54,390 nucleotides of DNA, from assembly GCA_947476405.1 (NCBI GenBank), contig CANJQG010000009.1, positions 1 through 54,390 of the forward strand, given 5' to 3'. Shown here one piece after another: positions 41,252-50,182 of this stretch. Made by a program: the position numbers and the translations under genes. Below the pieces are notes generated by a model. That model did not search any database and was not told the DNA's origin. It worked only from the letters and a program-made list of their open reading frames with translations. This DNA is from Thiotrichales bacterium (GTDB taxonomy: Bacteria; Pseudomonadota; Gammaproteobacteria; Francisellales; CACEW01). Numbering within the stretch: the first letter of the stretch is position 1; every line of letters starts with the position of its first letter.

Positions 41252-42712
41252 TTAGGAGGAGGTCTGGTCAAGGTTCAAGATTTTAGCATTGAATTGTGTG
41301 CCGTATTGCGTGACCCAGATTAAAGTGGTTTGACCTGTTTGGATGGGAACTTGCAAGCTTATTTTTTTATTATTCTCTTTCAGTTGCACCGTATAAGTCT
41401 GTGGGGCCAGTGCATAACTGCCAATCTGTGTATTATCAGGAAGGCTTAGCCAGGAACGTAAGTCAGCAAAAGAAGACATGAAATTCATTGCGGCTGCGGT
41501 GAGATCAGCAAAAAGTTGATTGCTTTGGCTGCTGTTTTGATTGGAGGCGACAACGCCTGCTTGTAGGGTGACGCGGAGGGCCTGGCGTAGAAAAATAAGG
41601 GGATATTCTTCTTGTAATTGTTTGGCCGCGAGACCGTAAACATTGGTAATCACCTCTGTCGATGGAAGATTTTCAGCGGGGGCGGTGCCTGGAGCTTGAA
41701 GGCTGATTTGCAAGGCAATGGGAGCTGTGCTGACTTTTTTATAAATGGGAAAGGCGAAGCTTGCACTTTGATTGAGGGCAGGTAAGTACAAAGAGACATT
41801 AAAACTTTTGAGTGGGGGGATAAAGTGCTGATCATACCAAATCACGAGATGGCCGCTTTGTGCGGAGATTTGAGGCGGTGCTTTTAGATTAAATGCTTTT
41901 AAATAATTATTGATGATGCTTGGATCAGCCCCTTGCGCTTGCAGAGCCTCTAAAAGCGCACTTTGTAGATAGGTGTTGCTTGGGGTGATACTGATAGCCT
42001 GTTTGAGTGCGACGACTGCATCATTGAGATTACCATTTGCCTCTGAGGACAGTGCAAATAAATAATAAGTCATGGCATTTAAAAACGAACTTTTGACTTC
42101 TGCGCTGGCGGTCAGCGTATCTGCCATTTGTTTTTGTAGGCCTGTTGTGAAGTCTGGATTGAGCTGGTTTGTTTTGATTTTTGCATCTGCAGCAGCGATT
42201 TCACTTTGATATTCAGTGCTTAATGTATTTTGGGCGATATTCGCTTTGCGTAAAGTCACCAGCGCATGAGTTAAGTCATGATCCGCTATAAAATTAAGGG
42301 CTTGAAATTGATAAAGTAAAACAATTTCAAAGCCATTAAGTTGGTAAGGAATGGCGTTGTCATTGGTCATGAGAGAAGCGGAATCAGCAAGTATCGCGCT
42401 ACCACGAATTTTGGCCTGTAATTGATCCGACTCCACTTTTTGCATCAAGGGTAAAAAAGTGGCGCTACTTTGAGTCGTATCGCCAGCTAATTGTTGTACG
42501 CGGCCTAATTCTGCAGCGTAGAGTTCATAGTCATGATTCGTTTGTTCCCCCGTTAAAGCTTGAATAGCAGGCGGATAATCACCCTGTTTAAGGTCATGTA
42601 AATTGGTGGCCATTTTATTGGGATAGGCTGTAAATAAAGTTGGCGTTGATGAACAGCCTGCCAATAATAAACTGAAACTTAAACTAAATGTGCAGGACAT
42701 CCAAAATTTCAT
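41252..42712 (-). CDS. COG3014-like lipoprotein with helical repeats
   Basis: The 486-residue protein has a lipoprotein signal ending in the lipobox LAGC (near residues 17-20), followed by TPTLFTAYPNK. It then runs as helices with TPR-like pairs (LNFIADHDLTHALVTLRKANIAQNT, NGNLNDAVVALKQAISITPSNTYLQSALLEAL), then a beta-rich C-terminus (YDQHFIPPLKSFNVSLYLPAL). The layout matches the conserved lipoprotein family COG3014 of uncharacterised role. I start at the ATG at 42712, which overlaps the greA stop; GGTGGAG lies upstream. No partner in the same family is seen nearby. Confidence 0.75.
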   Translation of the reverse strand: MKFWMSCTFSLSFSLLLAGCSSTPTLFTAYPNKMATNLHDLKQGDYPPAIQALTGEQTNHDYELYAAELGRVQQLAGDTTQSSATFLPLMQKVESDQLQAKIRGSAILADSASLMTNDNAIPYQLNGFEIVLLYQFQALNFIADHDLTHALVTLRKANIAQNTLSTEYQSEIAAADAKIKTNQLNPDFTTGLQKQMADTLTASAEVKSSFLNAMTYYLFALSSEANGNLNDAVVALKQAISITPSNTYLQSALLEALQAQGADPSIINNYLKAFNLKAPPQISAQSGHLVIWYDQHFIPPLKSFNVSLYLPALNQSASFAFPIYKKVSTAPIALQISLQAPGTAPAENLPSTEVITNVYGLAAKQLQEEYPLIFLRQALRVTLQAGVVASNQNSSQSNQLFADLTAAAMNFMSSFADLRSWLSLPDNTQIGSYALAPQTYTVQLKENNKKISLQVPIQTGQTTLIWVTQYGTQFNAKILNLDQTSS

Positions 42713-43160
42713 ACTCAACGTCTCCACCAGGGGTTTTAACAATCATGACTTCGCCGATTTCTTTACCAATCAGTGCACGGGCTAGAGGAGAGGCGACTGA
42801 GATTTTTGCTTGTTTGAAATTTGCTTCATCTTCACAGACAATTTGGTATTTTACAGCTTGATCCGTATCGACATTCAGGAGTTCTACAGTCGTACCAAAG
42901 AGCACTTTGCCATTTTTGGGAAGGGTTTTGATATCAATGATCTGTGCGACGGAGAGTTTGTTTTCCAGTTCTTTAATGCGAAACTCAATAAAACCTTGTT
43001 GCTCCTTGGCTGCATGGTATTCTGCATTTTCTTTTAAGTCGCCATGAGCCCGGGCCTCGCTGATGGCAGCAATGACTTGGGGGCGAGCTGTTGATTTTAA
43101 ATGAGCGAGCTCGGATACGAGTTGGGCATGGCCTTGTGTGGTCATGGGCTTTTTCATCAT
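42684..43160 (-). CDS. greA: Transcript cleavage factor GreA
   Basis: GreA rescues backtracked RNA polymerase by stimulating cleavage of the nascent RNA. The 158-residue protein is the same length as the E. coli one. The N-terminal coiled coil carries the acidic tip (EARAHGDLKENAEYHAAKEQQ), where the Asp and Glu bind the catalytic metal. The C-terminal FKBP-like domain ends at GKEIGEVMIVKTPGGDVEYEI. The 3' end overlaps the COG3014 lipoprotein start by 29 nt. It is divergent from aceE and the carB partner is absent. Confidence 0.96.
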   Translation of the reverse strand: MMKKPMTTQGHAQLVSELAHLKSTARPQVIAAISEARAHGDLKENAEYHAAKEQQGFIEFRIKELENKLSVAQIIDIKTLPKNGKVLFGTTVELLNVDTDQAVKYQIVCEDEANFKQAKISVASPLARALIGKEIGEVMIVKTPGGDVEYEILDVLHI

Positions 43161-43191
43161 TGCTTCTAAACCTGTTTTCTATTGTGGGGAG

Positions 43192-43204
43192 ATTATAGTA
43201 CAAT
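43192..43204. promoter_or_regulatory. Abutting -10 elements of divergent greA and aceE
   Basis: On the minus strand TATAAT (43192-43197), with TTTATG 17 bp upstream, serves greA. On the plus strand TACAAT (43199-43204) serves aceE; its -35 is weak. The two -10 hexamers are one base apart, so the promoters cannot both be occupied. Confidence 0.45.
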
Positions 43205-43237
43205 ATTCTCTAAACATAAAGCGAACAAGGATAAATC

Positions 43238-45898
43238 ATGAGTCAAGATATCGATCCCATTGAAACCCAGGAATGGCTGGACTCTCTCGAATCAGTATTA
43301 GAAGAGGAAGGGGCTGAGCGGGCTTTGTTTTTACTTTCGCAGCTGAATCAAAAAGCAGGAAGTTTGGGAATGGGCTCCGCTTATCAGACTTTACATACCG
43401 CGTATCAAAATACGATTCCGACGAGTGCTCAGCCTGCATATCCAGGAGATTTAATCTTAGAGGGCAAGCTTGAGTCTCTGATTCGCTGGAATGCCGCTTT
43501 GATTGTAGCAGGTGCGAATCATGAGGATAGCACGCTCGGTGGTCATATCAGTACCTTTGCGTCGAGCTCTACTTTGTATCAGATTGGCTTTGATCATTTT
43601 TTTCATGCGAAAACAGCACAGCATGGAGGCGATCTGATTTTAGTGCAGGGGCATGCGTCTCCTGGTATCTATGCGCGATCTTTTTTGGAAGGGCGATTGT
43701 CGGTTGATCAGCTGAAAAACTTTCGGCGTGAAGTGGATGGAAAAGGTGTTTCTTCTTATCCTCATCCTTGGTTGATGCCTGATTACTGGCAGTTTCCAAC
43801 GGTTTCTATGGGTTTGGGGCCCATGTTAGCGATTTATGAGGCCCGCTTCATGAAGTATCTGCATGCCCGTCATTTGGCCGATACAGCAGCGCGTAAAGTC
43901 TGGGCTTTTTGTGGCGATGGCGAGATGGATGAGCCTGAATCAACGGGTGGATTAACGCGTGCAGGCCGTGAAAAATTAGATAATCTTATTTTTGTAGTCA
44001 ATTGTAATTTGCAGCGTCTGGATGGCTTGGTCAATGGCAATGGCAAAATTATGCAGGAACTCGAATCGACTTTTAAAGGTGCAGGCTGGAATGTGATTAA
44101 AGTGGTCTGGGGGAGCAATTGGGAGCCTCTTTTTGCCAAAGATGAGCAGGGGTTTTTGTTGCAACGCTTAACCGACGCCTGTGATGGGGACTTCCAGACT
44201 TATCAAGCACGAGGCGGCGCGTATATGCGTGAGCACCTTTTTAATACGCCTGAATTGAAAGCATTGGTTGCAGATTTAAGCGATGCTCAACTGCAGAATT
44301 TGGAGCGGGGGGGGCATGATCCTCTTAAAGTCTATGCCGCTTATAAGGCTGCAACGGAGCATGTGGGTCAGCCCACGGTGATTCTCACTAAAACCATTAA
44401 AGGCTATGGTTTGGGTACCGCAGGCGAATCCAAAAATATTGCGCATAATCAAAAGAAACTCACCGTGGATGAGCTAAAATACTTCCGTGATCGTTTTGAA
44501 ATTCCAGTGACGGATACAGAGGTTGAAGCCTATAAGCTGCATCGTCCCGCAGAGACCACACCCGAGATGCAATATCTGCAGGCGCGGCGTCAAGATTTAG
44601 GGGGGTATTTGCCTCTGCGTCATGAAAATACCACGCCTTTTAAAATTCCAGCCTATCAGGATTTTGCAGCGAGGTTGTTGCTTGGGACCGGCGAAGGCCG
44701 TGAAATGTCGACGACAACTGCCTATGTCCAAATTTTAACTGCTTTATGTAAGGATCCGAATATTGGCAAATTTATTGTGCCGATTACACCGGATGAATCA
44801 CGCACCTTTGGGATGGAAGGGCTGTTCCGTCAATTGGGAATTTACAATCCAGAAGGGCAAAAATACGAGCCTGAAGATCGGGATCAGGTGATGTATTACA
44901 AAGAAGCAACAGATGGGCAAATTTTGCAGGAAGGCCTGAATGAAGGTGGTGCGATTTCTTCCTGGATTGCTGCGGCAACAAGTTATAGTGTGCATGATCT
45001 TCCGATGATTCCGTTTTATATTTATTATTCGATGTTTGGATTTCAGCGTATTGGTGATTTTGCGTGGTTGGCAGGGGATATGCGGGCCAAGGGCTTTTTG
45101 CTGGGCGCCACAGCCGGTCGTACGAGTTTGAATGGCGAGGGCTTGCAGCATGAAGATGGTCATTCACATATTCAAGCTGGCTTGGTTCCAAATTGCAAGA
45201 GTTATGATCCGACCTATGCGTATGAGCTTGCTGTCATTATTTGGCATGGCTTGACGCGAATGTATGCGGAATCTCATGATGAGTATTATTACATTACCAT
45301 GATGAACGAAAATTATCCGCATCATCCCATGCCAAAAGGCGTTGAGCAAGGCATTATTAAAGGCTTGTATTGTTTAAAAAAATCAGCCAATCCAGATGCA
45401 AAAAAACAAGTCAGCTTAATGGGGTCAGGCACGATCTTGCGTGAAGCGGAAGCGGCGGCTGAACTGCTTTTAAAAGACTTTAAGGTCACCAGCGATATCT
45501 GGAGTGCAACCAGTTGTAATGAACTGTATCGAGATGCAATGGATGCGAAACGTTTCAATGATTTGAATCCTGAGAAAAAAGCAAAAACCGCTTTTGTAAC
45601 AGAGGCCTTCAAATCAGGTCATGGGCCGATCATTGCCGCAACCGATTATGTTAAGCTTTATACCGAGCAATTGCGTGAATTTATGCCGCGTCGTTATGTG
45701 TGTTTAGGGACCGATGGCTTTGGACGCAGTGATACGCGCCCCAAATTGCGTGAGCACTTTGAAGTGGATGCCAATCATATTGCGTATCATGCCATCAAAG
45801 CTTTGTTTGATGACGGGGTGATGAGTCTGGAAGAAGTGAAAAAAGCGCGTCAGCTTTATCAAATCAACGCGGATAAAAAGAATCCTCTGGAGGCATGA
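43238..45898 (+). CDS. aceE: Pyruvate dehydrogenase E1 component, homodimeric type
   Basis: AceE decarboxylates pyruvate with thiamine diphosphate and passes the acetyl group to the E2 lipoyl domain. The 886-residue protein is essentially the same length as E. coli AceE (887). The ThDP site is visible in FCGDGEMDEPEST (GDG...), and LNGEGLQHEDGHSHIQA and RAKGFLLGATAGRTSLNGEG are conserved. AAGGAT precedes the ATG. Unusually it is not followed by aceF and lpd, and pdhR is not upstream. A thioesterase follows at once, its ATG overlapping the stop region. The E2 and E3 genes must lie elsewhere. Confidence 0.95.
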   Translation: MSQDIDPIETQEWLDSLESVLEEEGAERALFLLSQLNQKAGSLGMGSAYQTLHTAYQNTIPTSAQPAYPGDLILEGKLESLIRWNAALIVAGANHEDSTLGGHISTFASSSTLYQIGFDHFFHAKTAQHGGDLILVQGHASPGIYARSFLEGRLSVDQLKNFRREVDGKGVSSYPHPWLMPDYWQFPTVSMGLGPMLAIYEARFMKYLHARHLADTAARKVWAFCGDGEMDEPESTGGLTRAGREKLDNLIFVVNCNLQRLDGLVNGNGKIMQELESTFKGAGWNVIKVVWGSNWEPLFAKDEQGFLLQRLTDACDGDFQTYQARGGAYMREHLFNTPELKALVADLSDAQLQNLERGGHDPLKVYAAYKAATEHVGQPTVILTKTIKGYGLGTAGESKNIAHNQKKLTVDELKYFRDRFEIPVTDTEVEAYKLHRPAETTPEMQYLQARRQDLGGYLPLRHENTTPFKIPAYQDFAARLLLGTGEGREMSTTTAYVQILTALCKDPNIGKFIVPITPDESRTFGMEGLFRQLGIYNPEGQKYEPEDRDQVMYYKEATDGQILQEGLNEGGAISSWIAAATSYSVHDLPMIPFYIYYSMFGFQRIGDFAWLAGDMRAKGFLLGATAGRTSLNGEGLQHEDGHSHIQAGLVPNCKSYDPTYAYELAVIIWHGLTRMYAESHDEYYYITMMNENYPHHPMPKGVEQGIIKGLYCLKKSANPDAKKQVSLMGSGTILREAEAAAELLLKDFKVTSDIWSATSCNELYRDAMDAKRFNDLNPEKKAKTAFVTEAFKSGHGPIIAATDYVKLYTEQLREFMPRRYVCLGTDGFGRSDTRPKLREHFEVDANHIAYHAIKALFDDGVMSLEEVKKARQLYQINADKKNPLEA

Positions 45899-45900
45899 TC

Positions 45901-46323
45901 ATGGCAATATGGCAGACCCCTTTTAGCTTGGAAGATCTCGATCTGCGGGGTAAAAATACCTTATCAGACCATCTAGGTATTGCGTTTACTGAGCGGGGCG
46001 ATGATTTTTTGAAGGCCCGCATGCCTGTCGATCATCGTACTTTGCAGCCCATTGGGATTATGCATGGCGGGGCGTCCTGTGTTTTGGCTGAAACGGTGGG
46101 CTCGGTTGCTGCCAATTATTGCGTCGATTTAAAAACGCATTACTGTGTGGGCTTGGAGATTAACACGAATCATATTCGCCAGGCGAAAGACGGCTTTGTG
46201 ATGGGTACGGCCAAAGCGATTCATATTGGCAAGCGGACGCATGTTTGGGCGATTGAAATTCATCATGAGTCGGGTTATTTGGTCTCGATTAATCGCTTGA
46301 CTATGATGGTGTTGGAGCGTTGA
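45901..46323 (+). CDS. Hotdog-fold acyl-CoA thioesterase (YdiI/PaaI type)
   Basis: The 140-residue hotdog protein resembles YdiI/MenI thioesterases. The catalytic region HGGASCVLAETVGSVA contains His55 and the general-base Glu64, and the GLEINTNHIRQAKDG strand is typical. GGAGG seven bases upstream favours the ATG at 45901 over the one at 45895, which overlaps the aceE stop. It follows aceE and overlaps the next gene. It probably hydrolyses an aryl- or acyl-CoA, possibly to free CoA near pyruvate metabolism. The substrate is not readable. Confidence 0.87.
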   Translation: MAIWQTPFSLEDLDLRGKNTLSDHLGIAFTERGDDFLKARMPVDHRTLQPIGIMHGGASCVLAETVGSVAANYCVDLKTHYCVGLEINTNHIRQAKDGFVMGTAKAIHIGKRTHVWAIEIHHESGYLVSINRLTMMVLER

Positions 46324-47135
46324 TGGAAGCTTCTGGATTTTTGCATAAAATGCATGGAGTGCTTGAATCAGGTCAGGTGCGTTATCAATTGAATTTAGAT
46401 GAGCCTTTGATTTTAAATACGTATTTGGGAAAGCGTTTGAGTCTGCAGGTCACCGGAAAAAAGCAGTGCGTAAGCTGTGCTCGCGTGATCAATAAAACCT
46501 TTCAGCAAGGGCACTGTTATCCCTGTGTCATCAGTAAGGCGGCTTGTGATTTATGCATTGTCAGGCCAGAGCGCTGCCATTTTCATCTGGGGACCTGTCG
46601 TGAGCCTGAATGGGGCCAGAAGCATTGCATGCAATCGCATATTGTTTATCTTGCGAATGCGTCAGGGCTTAAAGTGGGGATTACGCGGAAAGAAAATATT
46701 CCCAGTCGTTTTATCGATCAGGGTGCGGTGCAGGCCTTGCCTTTGTTTGAAGTCAGCTCGCGTTATCATTCCGGTCTGATTGAAATTTTGCTGGCGCAGT
46801 ATCTCAGTGATAAAACCAATTGGCGTAAGATGTTGCAAGGCGTGCCTCAATTACTGGATCTCAAAAAAGAAGCGGTGGAGATCAAAAATCTCATTGCGCC
46901 GCAGCTTGAAAAATTAGTGCAGCAGCATCAGATCATCTGTACGGAGCTGAATGCTCCTGTAATTGATTTGGATTTTCCGGTTTTGACCTATCCAACTAAA
47001 ATCGCCTCTTATCATCTGGATCGCAACATTTTAATTGAAGATGAATTGTTGGGGATTAAGGGGCAGTATCTTATTTTTGCTCAAGCTGTTTTGAATGTCC
47101 GTAGTTTTGCGGGATATGAAGTGTTGATTTTGTAA
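46323..47135 (+). CDS. DUF2797 zinc-binding protein
   Basis: The 270-residue protein matches the DUF2797 pattern. The N-terminal half is rich in Cys/His pairs: CVSC, CYPC, CDLC, a CHFH group, a GTCREPEWG stretch and a following HC, probably structural zinc sites. Then comes SHIVYLANASGLKVGITRK, which resembles the core strand of a GIY-YIG-like fold. The C-terminal half has mixed helices and a hydrophobic end. Function is unknown; a nucleic-acid role is a reasonable guess from the zinc-binding and GIY-YIG-like features. It overlaps the thioesterase stop (TGATG). Confidence 0.78.
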   Translation: MEASGFLHKMHGVLESGQVRYQLNLDEPLILNTYLGKRLSLQVTGKKQCVSCARVINKTFQQGHCYPCVISKAACDLCIVRPERCHFHLGTCREPEWGQKHCMQSHIVYLANASGLKVGITRKENIPSRFIDQGAVQALPLFEVSSRYHSGLIEILLAQYLSDKTNWRKMLQGVPQLLDLKKEAVEIKNLIAPQLEKLVQQHQIICTELNAPVIDLDFPVLTYPTKIASYHLDRNILIEDELLGIKGQYLIFAQAVLNVRSFAGYEVLIL

Positions 47136-47281
47136 CTGAGTCTACTCACCTACCGTTAAGTACTCTTTTGCGTATTCAAAAAGAAATTCGGCATTGACAT
47201 TTTTCGCTGAGTGCACCTTTCGCTTTTTCATTTGATTTAAGCTAAAATGTTGTGTTTTCAATTTTGGATAGTGTTGTTTAG

Positions 47282-49645
47282 ATGATTTGGCGTAAAAAGA
47301 TTCTTGTTCTCATGTTGGCGTTGACGCCTTTATTTTCTGAGGGTTTTGTTGTTCAGAGTATTCAGTTTCAAGGGTTGTCTCGCATTCCTGAGGCAACGGT
47401 TTCTGCTGATCAGCCTTTGAAAGTTGGAGATCATTTAACGCCAGACTTGTCCAATCAAGTCATCGCGGATTTATACAAGACGGGTTATTTTAAAAATATT
47501 CAGTTGATCAATCATCATGGGAATCTTGTGATTCAAGTTGAAGAGTTGCCTACGATTGCAAAAATTGATATCAAAGGCAATGAGTTGATTAAAACAGCGG
47601 ATTTAACGACCGTTTTAAATAATGTGGGTTTGCAAGTGGGAAATATGTTTAATCAAACCTTGGTTAATCAAATTCAGCAATCCTTGCTTCAGGAATATAA
47701 TAGTCAGGGTAAATTTGCGGTGCAGGCAAATGTCGATGTCAAACCGGTCAGCAATAATCGTGTGGATGTGACCATTGATATTTCTGAGGGCTTGGATACG
47801 GAAATTCAAAGTATTTTATTGATCGGAAATCATGATTTTTCAAGCCGAGAATTGACCAAAAAATTAGAGATTAGTACGACGGGGATTGTTGCATTTTTTA
47901 CTAAGTCGGATGTCTATAATCAGCAAAAACTAGGAAAGTCATTGCAGGATTTGTCTGATTTTTATGAAAATCATGGTTATGTGGATTTTCATGTCACCGC
48001 GGCAGAGGCTTCTCTCGATAGCACGCATACTAAAGCCTTTATTACCATTAGTGTGTCAGAAGGAGCAAAGTATAGTTTTGCTGGATTTAATTTGAAAGGT
48101 AATTTGATTTTGCCAGAGGCGACCCTTGAAAAAATGGTCAAAATTGAAGCTGGAAAAACGTATTCCAAAGCGCAAATTTCAGCGGCTCAACAGGCTATGA
48201 TCAATGCATTGGGCAATAAAGGATATGCGTTTGCGAATGTGAATCCTGTTCCGACCATTGATAAAGAAAATAAGAGTGTTTTTATCACCTTTTATGTGAC
48301 CCCCGGCCAAAAAGTTTACATCAATCAAGTTGAATTTTCGGGCAATACCGTAACCAATACGAAGACCTTGCGTCAAAGAATGAAGTTTGTGGAAGGAAGT
48401 ACGTATTCCAAAACCAATATTGATAATTCAACCGTGGCCTTGCAGCGTCTGCCTTATATGAAACAAGTGACCCAAACGGTGAAACCGGTGCAAAATAGTT
48501 CAGATCAGGTCAATGTCAATTATGCCTTGCAGGAACAAAGCGCCAATACCGTGAGTGCTGCGCTCGGCTATTCGGGGCTGTATGGCGTGATTTTGCAAGG
48601 CGGATTTAACGTCAATAATGTGTTTGGAACAGGAAATATTTTTGGGATTAATGCTCAGGTTTCTAAACCGTATCAAAGTGTGAATATGAGTTATACGCAG
48701 CCTTTTTTTACGGATTCTGGAATCTCACAGACTGAAAGTGTTTATTTTACCAAAGTCAATGCAGGCGATGAGGGGCTGGTCGATTTCTCAACCAATTCCT
48801 ATGGAGCTACTTTAGGGTATTCGATCCCTATCAGTACTTGGAATGCATTTAATTTCGGCGGTGGGTTTGATCACACGACTTTGCAGCAGCCTGGAAATGG
48901 ATGGCAGTCTCAGACGGTCAATAATTTTTCGACTGCGTATGGAACCGCTTATAATACCTATTCTATTAATTTTGGATTGTCGCGGGATTCAACGAATAGT
49001 GCTTATTTTCCAACGCAGGGTGAGGCGGGGAGCATTGGTGCGAATATTGCCGTTCCAGGAAGTGATTTAACGTATTATACGTTGACGGGAAATATGCAGT
49101 GGTATTTTGGTTTGAATCAGTATTTTACGCTGGCTTTATCCGGCGGTGCTTCTTTTGGAAATGGTTATGATGGTCAGGCGGAATTGCCGTTTTTCCGTAA
49201 TTTCTACGCAGGGGGTTGGGGCAGTGTGCGGGGTTATCAAGCAGGAACAATGGGTCCTCAGGATACGCTGGAGTGCACGAATGGCAACGATTGTACCGAT
49301 GGCGCGACTGAAGAAGGGCAGGCTCTAGGTGGAAATTTAATGCTCAATTCAACCATCGAGGTTTTGTATCCCATGCCGTTTATGTCGGATAATCAAAATT
49401 TAAAGCTGGTGTCTTTTTTAGACAGTGGAAATGTGTATAATACCTATAGCACTCGTTCTTCGGTCTGGAATCCCACTACCGATCCTCGCTATCCTAATTT
49501 TGGAAATTTAGGCTATACTGTCGGGGAAGCCGTAGAGTGGGTCTCACCTTTGGGTGCAGTCGGGATTGATATTGCTCAGACCTTGAATAATCTGCCTGGG
49601 GCTGATACGAAGTTCTTTGATTTTACGCTAGGGACGTTCTTTTAA
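47282..49645 (+). CDS. bamA: Outer membrane protein assembly factor BamA
   Basis: BamA is the Omp85 barrel that folds and inserts outer-membrane proteins. The 787-residue precursor has a signal peptide (KKILVLMLALTPLFSEG), five POTRA domains (about residues 20-400, beginning FVVQSIQFQGLSRI) and a C-terminal 16-strand barrel. The VRGYQ sequence, the L6 signature, is near residue 650. It ends in Phe, as BAM-folded barrels do. It heads the operon bamA-skp-lpxD-fabZ-lpxA-lpxA. rseP, which usually precedes it, is absent. The sigma-E style promoter is not clear; only an isolated TTGACA at 47194 is visible upstream. Confidence 0.96.
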   Translation: MIWRKKILVLMLALTPLFSEGFVVQSIQFQGLSRIPEATVSADQPLKVGDHLTPDLSNQVIADLYKTGYFKNIQLINHHGNLVIQVEELPTIAKIDIKGNELIKTADLTTVLNNVGLQVGNMFNQTLVNQIQQSLLQEYNSQGKFAVQANVDVKPVSNNRVDVTIDISEGLDTEIQSILLIGNHDFSSRELTKKLEISTTGIVAFFTKSDVYNQQKLGKSLQDLSDFYENHGYVDFHVTAAEASLDSTHTKAFITISVSEGAKYSFAGFNLKGNLILPEATLEKMVKIEAGKTYSKAQISAAQQAMINALGNKGYAFANVNPVPTIDKENKSVFITFYVTPGQKVYINQVEFSGNTVTNTKTLRQRMKFVEGSTYSKTNIDNSTVALQRLPYMKQVTQTVKPVQNSSDQVNVNYALQEQSANTVSAALGYSGLYGVILQGGFNVNNVFGTGNIFGINAQVSKPYQSVNMSYTQPFFTDSGISQTESVYFTKVNAGDEGLVDFSTNSYGATLGYSIPISTWNAFNFGGGFDHTTLQQPGNGWQSQTVNNFSTAYGTAYNTYSINFGLSRDSTNSAYFPTQGEAGSIGANIAVPGSDLTYYTLTGNMQWYFGLNQYFTLALSGGASFGNGYDGQAELPFFRNFYAGGWGSVRGYQAGTMGPQDTLECTNGNDCTDGATEEGQALGGNLMLNSTIEVLYPMPFMSDNQNLKLVSFLDSGNVYNTYSTRSSVWNPTTDPRYPNFGNLGYTVGEAVEWVSPLGAVGIDIAQTLNNLPGADTKFFDFTLGTFF

Positions 49646-49666
49646 AACTGAAAAAAGGAGAGTGGA

Positions 49667-50182
49667 ATGAAATTAGTCAAAACAGCGATTGCGGTCGGTT
49701 TGTTGAGTGTAGGGATCAGTGCGATGGCCAATCTCAGTATTGGTGTGGTCAATATGCAAAATGTATTTGTGCAGGCGCCACAAGGTCAGGCAACGGTTCA
49801 GACGATTAAAGATCAACTGGCCCCACAAATTAATAAGCTTAAAGATGAGCAAAGCAGCTTGAGTGCTGCAATGGCAAGCTTTAATCGCAATGCACCGACG
49901 ATGACTGCAAAAGCGCGGACTGCTCAGGAGCAAACTTTGTCCGGGCAACAACAGCAATTTCAGCAAAATGTGAGTGCATTGAAGGATACAGAGTCAACCA
50001 AACAGCAAGCTGCAGCCGCTGCCTTTCAAGCTGCTTTAGTGACTGCAATTGGTCAAGTTGCGAAGTCGGGTCATTATGATATGGTGATGACGGATCAGAC
50101 TGTTCCTTTCTACAAGGCTGATTATGATGTAACGAGTCAGGTGGTTGCATTGATGGCTAAATCCGTTGGGCCTTCTCATTAA
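49667..50182 (+). CDS. skp: Periplasmic chaperone Skp (OmpH)
   Basis: Skp is the trimeric periplasmic chaperone that carries unfolded outer-membrane proteins to BamA. The 171-residue precursor has a signal peptide (KLVKTAIAVGLLSVGISAMA) and the N-terminal NLSIGVVNMQNVF strand. Two long helices follow (coiled-coil arms, about residues 45-125), rich in Gln and Ala, and the small body domain closes the end. AAGGAG precedes the ATG. It lies between bamA and lpxD as in E. coli and relatives. Confidence 0.93.
   Translation: MKLVKTAIAVGLLSVGISAMANLSIGVVNMQNVFVQAPQGQATVQTIKDQLAPQINKLKDEQSSLSAAMASFNRNAPTMTAKARTAQEQTLSGQQQQFQQNVSALKDTESTKQQAAAAAFQAALVTAIGQVAKSGHYDMVMTDQTVPFYKADYDVTSQVVALMAKSVGPSH

Noticed and set aside
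44784..45191. 135-codon frame antisense to aceE
   Set aside because: It lies wholly inside the conserved aceE gene and gives a His/Ser/Pro-rich translation with no family resemblance.
47194..47199. Perfect TTGACA upstream of bamA
   Set aside because: No acceptable -10 lies 15-19 bp downstream, so I did not call it a promoter. A sigma-E type site was also not found.
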